Both the position numbers and the translations under genes were made by a program. A model generated the notes under the pieces. The model worked only from the letters and a program-made list of their open reading frames with translations, was not told the DNA's origin and searched no databases. A stretch of DNA of 64,000 bases, taken from Amyelois transitella (taxonomy: Eukaryota > Arthropoda > Insecta > Lepidoptera > Pyralidae). This document shows, one piece after another, positions 60,301 to 64,000 of the stretch. The stretch lies in contig NC_083535.1 of NCBI RefSeq assembly GCF_032362555.1, forward strand, positions 6,076,001 to 6,140,000, in the 5' to 3' direction. Every line of letters starts with the position of its first letter. Position 1 is the stretch's first letter.

Positions 60301-63300
60301 GGCCACCACATGTACACGAGTCAGCCACAGATACGCGTCAATAACGCGGAGTTTTCCGAAAACGACTCCGCGATGAGCGATGATGAGTGCAAGTCATTGA
60401 ACGCTAGTCAGTCTAATATACGTATGTATTGGGTCGTGTAATCTATACTAATATTATAGAGATTTGTCAAGTAATCCATATCCATACTAATACTATAAAG
60501 GGAAAAGATGGGTCTAGAAATGTATACTAATATTATAGAGATTTGTCAAGTAATCCATATCCATACTAATACTATAAAGGGAAAAGATTGTTCTTTCATT
60601 TGGTTTTTGTTCGTACCGGATAAACTCAAAAACTATTGGATCGATTTTGACCAAATTTGACCCATATAAAGAATAAACCTTTAGAAGTAACATTCACTAT
60701 TTCTGAAAAATCGCACGCTTTAAAAAATAGGACGGAATTTAAAGATTAGCGCGGGTGGAGCTGCGGTTAATAGCTAGTGTTTAATAAATCGTAGACTAGA
60801 TTATGAGGTAGCGAATCTAAGCACATATCACTGATGGCGTGAAAACAATATGGTTTGTTTCTATCTACGCCCGAAAGACGACGCTTAGCAAGGAAACGAA
60901 AAGGACCGATTCCAAATGATGGGATGCATGAAAAATATCTCGAGTATACTTGAATTTAAACGAAACGGCTGATGAAACACTATCATGATACACAGAAATT
61001 ATATGGCAAGATTATATCTCTGATTTCAGATGTAGTAGAATAAAACCACTTCATCTCTCAATGTATCTGTCGTAAAAGGCGACTAGAGGACGTAGCACTT
61101 ATAACTATTTAAAATAAGTAGTAAATGTTAGTTATTCCTATAAATTTTTATTTGAGTCATCACAAAAATCCTATGTGTTACTTTCAGGTGATTGGGCGGT
61201 TGAGAAATCATTTACCAAGTTAGCAATAAGCCCCAAAAGAAATGGATTATCTGCAGATGGTATGTACTTACTTTATGGTTTGGGTGTTTATCTGTCATTA
61301 GCATTTAACTGTAGCTTCGCCCTGTGGAAAATTACATCCCATTTTATTTATTTTTTAATTCAGACCTCCAACACTACCACCAATTTATCACTATCTTTAC
61401 GCCAAATTTAAGTGAAATATATAGTAACTAGTTGTTGCCCGCGACTTTTATTTTAAATTGCGTTACATATTCCAATTTCTAAGTTACGAGTATATTTCAT
61501 ACTGTAGTTTTATTAAAATCCGTACAGTATTTTTCACACTTATACAAACTTTCACATTTATAATATTATTAGGGTGCCATTTTGACTTAAGTGGCCACAC
61601 AAACAACTTGAATCATGTAAAAGCTACCTAATAGACCAACATTAAGCGGGAAATTGATTTTTTAGGGCCCCCAGTACCCCCAAGACCTCCAAAAACATTG
61701 CCCCAAAGAGATGTGATAATACACCAAGGACCAAAAATTCAGGAGCCTATTGAAGTACAAGATAATGTTTCGGTAAGTATTATATTAACATAATCTGATA
61801 TTTGTTCCGGTCGCATCTTCCCTAGGGACCTAGAATCCATAAGAAAAGCAATAAGCATGAACTTAAAATACATAATATTAAAAAAAACAGAGAATATATA
61901 TATATATATATATTCATATGTATACGTGGATATATATTTACTGTATTATTTTTGAATTTATGTACATTGGTCTGGATACTAACCGCGGCTGTTGTTGAGG
62001 AAACCTGCACGTGATTTTATATGGGTAAGGTTTTCCTCCAAAAGGTTGCGGAGGTCAGAAGTAAGTTGCTTCGTGTAAAAACTATCTCCAGATCAGACCA
62101 GGTCCATGGTCACTGGCTTTGGGTGGGTGAGGATGTAGCCGGGACTAAAGCCAGGAGGTAGAAGATGCTTCATTCATTTGAAATTGATGTTCCACAACAA
62201 ATGATAAATCAGTAACAATTATTTTCTTGTTGGAAACAGCCTTGGATGCGTAGTCCACGGCGTATGTCCCACGGTGGCACACTGTCACTCTCGACTCGAT
62301 CGCACCTCACGCCGACTCCCTGTCTGAGGGTCACTGATGACGACGATGATTTATCGCCAGGGCACCTGGTAAGGCTACATCCATATAAACATAGCTTTAT
62401 CCCTTACGGAGTAGTCTGAGCCAACAATCTCCAAAAAGCTGATAGGCCACGTTCAGCTGTATGGCTTAATTGTCGAGTTGAGGTTCAAATAGTGACAAGT
62501 TGCGAGCCCATCGCCTTAAAGAAGTGCAATTTTCCAAAAGAAATGTTTTCAAGTGTAAATCGTAAGAATCAATCAAGAGAAAGGATTCTTGACATATTTA
62601 CTTTTAAGATGATAACTTTGACAGCACTATCTCACAAGTGTATCACCTTAAAAGAAAATACTCGCGATTCGATCATTAAGCCATCCCGCTAAACGTGGTC
62701 TTCGAGATTCTCGAGATTGTTATCCTTATTTACTTCCTGTTAAGTGATAAAGAGATAAAAAAATAAGTAATTTTGATTCGCCGGGTTTTTGAATGTTTAT
62801 GTAATACGTGGACGTATTTATCATGAACTAAAGCAGCGTTGGGTTAGTATCTCATAGCACAAGGCTTGAACTTACTTTTAGCCTAAATCAATCTGTGTAA
62901 TTCGTATTATAGCTGATATTTTCCATAAAAAGATACATTCACAATATCGTGGTCATGAAAATTTATTCTTGTATTTAAACCGCATGCTGAAGGCTTCAAT
63001 TGAAGATTCAGTTATTCATATAAACCCTTTAGTTATCATGTTTTGCAAACACCGGACGGATGCAGCCGGTTTGCATTTTAAATATTAAATGTATCAATAA
63101 ATAAATTTTGAGTATTTGTCGCCGTTATGCGTAATCGCTGTTTCTTACACATTAAACATATATCAGATTCGCTTAATAACTTTTAAAATAGAGTGGAAAT
63201 CTCTAGAAAAAAAGTAGCCTATAGTGAAGGTTTGTCAGTTTCTATGCCAAAATTTAAGAATGAACCTAGTACTAATCGGATTTATTCTTTACCAGCTGTG

Positions 63301-63798
63301 CCCGCGACTTCGTCCGCGTGGAATAGTTATTATGGGCATCATTGAAGCCCTCAAAGATGGATAATTTTTCGTTTTTTTTCCCATTTTCCATTATTTCTTC
63401 GCTTCTAAAAGTTGCAGCCTGATGTTATTTAGCCTTAAGCCTTCCTCGATGAATGGTCTATTCAACACAATAAGAATTTTTCAATTCGAACCAGTAGTTC
63501 CTGAGATTAGCCAAACAAACTCTTCAGCTTTATAATATTAGTATAGATAACAGTTTATAGGTTACATAATAAAAACATCTGTAATAGTAAAATCCAAATA
63601 GTCTTCCAGTAATTTTAGCCGTCAATTTTTAGAATTATAGTAGGTATAGCTATCTAATATTGACCCATATTGATTGTTTATATTCGCCAGTCGATGCAGT
63701 ATTGCAATTTATCGTCGTTGCCGCCCGCCGTGGACCGCGCTCTCAAACCGAGACATTCCAGTTACAGCATAGGCCACATAAACCATCTTAGTGGACAG
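54393..63798 (+). CDS. dos: GAB/DOS-type docking adaptor, first nine coding exons (runs off the window)
   Basis: Exons: 54393-54461, 54629-54757, 56675-56873, 59772-59878, 60217-60421, 61188-61259, 61666-61772, 62240-62368, 63691-63798. All phases agree and junctions are GT-AG; a further acceptor ends at 63998. The PH domain fills exons 1-3: MSRNIVFEGWLTKSPPTKRI, then KWRRRWFALR, SGELPGQYFLDYY, NRRRLKGTINLDLCEQ, and the final helix MEKWVDAICRVCGL. This order and wording match GAB1/GAB2 and fly DOS, which bind phosphoinositides and scaffold GRB2, SHP2/CSW and PI3K below receptor tyrosine kinases. Beyond it lie a pYxN candidate (TYQNN), GPYIPI (possible SHP2 docking), the proline motif PPVPPRPPK, another pYxN (YCNL) and PAVDRALKP, an exact PxxxRxxKP GRB2 C-SH3 ligand. 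The C-terminus is outside the window. The start ATG gives the expected short lead before the PH domain. Confidence 0.92.
57190..57305. mobile_element. Possible non-LTR retroelement fragment in adaptor intron 3
   Basis: A GC-rich island in the intron reads 'gatgggcccaaactcctcga', 'gtaggtcggcctctcgcggg' and 'cggactgatgattgaagtg'. The wording resembles decayed LINE sequence, but no frame survives. Confidence 0.35.
59001..59198 (+). mobile_element. SINE-like repeat family 1 in adaptor intron 3
   Basis: After 'acatacatacataaa' it reads 'gtcacgtctatatcccttgc', 'ggggtagacagagccaacag', 'agcctatcccttagtgccct' and ends 'gggaaccacacggcacc'. It defines both ends of the family, with an internal deletion. 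Confidence 0.75.
60442..60777 (+). mobile_element. Helitron-like element starting 20 bases after adaptor exon 5
   Basis: It begins TCTATACTAATATTATAGAG and ends 'cgcgggtggagctgcggtta' before ATAGCTAG, giving TC...CTAG ends. The 5' portion carries an internal direct duplication. Confidence 0.65.
60444..60588. repeat. Perfect 66-bp direct duplication
   Basis: Copies 60444-60509 and 60523-60588 are identical over 66 bases with a 13-base spacer (period 79). Confidence 0.85.
61894..61913. repeat. (AT)n microsatellite
   Basis: About ten AT units in adaptor intron 7. Confidence 0.85.
62025..62165 (+). mobile_element. Dispersed repeat family 2 in adaptor intron 7
   Basis: It reads 'aggttttcctccaaaaggtt', 'gcggaggtcagaagtaagtt', 'gcttcgtgtaaaaactatct' and 'gggactaaagccaggaggta'. 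Copies near 11815-11965 and 48285-48490 keep the same order. Confidence 0.65.
62381..62524 (+). mobile_element. SINE-like repeat family 1 fragment in adaptor intron 8
   Basis: It contains 'tcccttacggagtagtctga', 'ggccacgttcagctgtatgg' and 'ggttcaaatagtgacaagtt'. Confidence 0.7.
63291..63547 (-). mobile_element. Non-autonomous Helitron, reverse orientation, in adaptor intron 8
   Basis: Read on the minus strand it starts TCTATACTAATATTATAAAG and ends GCGGGCACAGCTGGT, with the terminal CTAG changed. It aligns by eye along its length with 31916-32181, including the 'agtagttcctgagattagc' region. Confidence 0.75.
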
Positions 63799-64000
63799 GT
63801 AATCTACTTTATAACAAAATCTTTTTATAATGATAACGTAAAAACATAAAGTCACACCATTTAATCTCTTTTTGTATTATATTTTAAATATCCTGTACTC
63901 TTTTTTTCAACGTATTGATCGCGATTGATGTATATTTTGTCTGCCTGTAATAAAGCATACCATTCCAAAACATAATATACTAATGTTTGTATTAACAGGT

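Noticed and set aside
1..64000. CRISPR arrays, bacterial operons or phage genes
   Set aside because: The sequence is intron-bearing animal DNA; no regularly spaced direct repeats or prokaryotic gene structure were seen.

Overview
The window is AT-rich animal DNA with GT-AG introns, AATAAA-type poly(A) signals and repeat families that I associate with moths and butterflies: Helitrons with TCTATACTAATATTATA starts and CTAGT ends, and a SINE-like repeat carrying 'cccttgcggggtagacagagcc'. I read it as a lepidopteran nuclear genome segment. Most of the sequence is intergenic or intronic; coding exons make up a small share.

Layout. 1-1.8 kb: the 3' terminal exon of an unrecognised + strand gene. 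9.5-14.3 kb (- strand): a complete eight-exon SLC36-type proton-coupled amino acid transporter of 467 residues. Its 5' UTR is split, and GC-rich islands at 30.7 and 34.4 kb carry minus-strand splice donors that could be its distant first exons. 14.4-36 kb: no coding gene seen; it holds a 1.1-kb hAT-type element with a second TIR element nested in it, a Helitron, SINE and LINE fragments and several near-perfect short hairpins.

36.0-47.2 kb is the most unusual part. It is a cluster of five rapidly diverging genes (two on +, three on -) that I cannot assign to a named family. All share one short module, roughly [F/I]-x-L-[K/V]-[IV]-[GR]-[KR] ... K-x-x-L-E-x-x-x-T-P, usually followed by a short Cys-rich or basic tail. 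In one member the tail is replaced by about 270 residues of Cys/Pro-rich sequence. In another the module is fused behind a 240-residue C2-like N-terminal region. One member lies, without introns, inside an intron of another. The composition suggests structural proteins, possibly of sperm, but that is inference.

48.0-51.1 kb (- strand): an unrecognised multi-exon Cys-containing gene. 54.4-63.8 kb (+): the first nine coding exons of a GAB/DOS-type docking adaptor (N-terminal PH domain, pYxN motifs, PxxxRxxKP SH3-binding motif), which runs off the right edge. A CRE plus E2F-like block at 53.0 kb may belong to its promoter.

Exon boundaries were set by hand from splice consensus and reading-frame phase, checked for phase arithmetic. 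No database search was possible, so family names rest on recognised motifs only.
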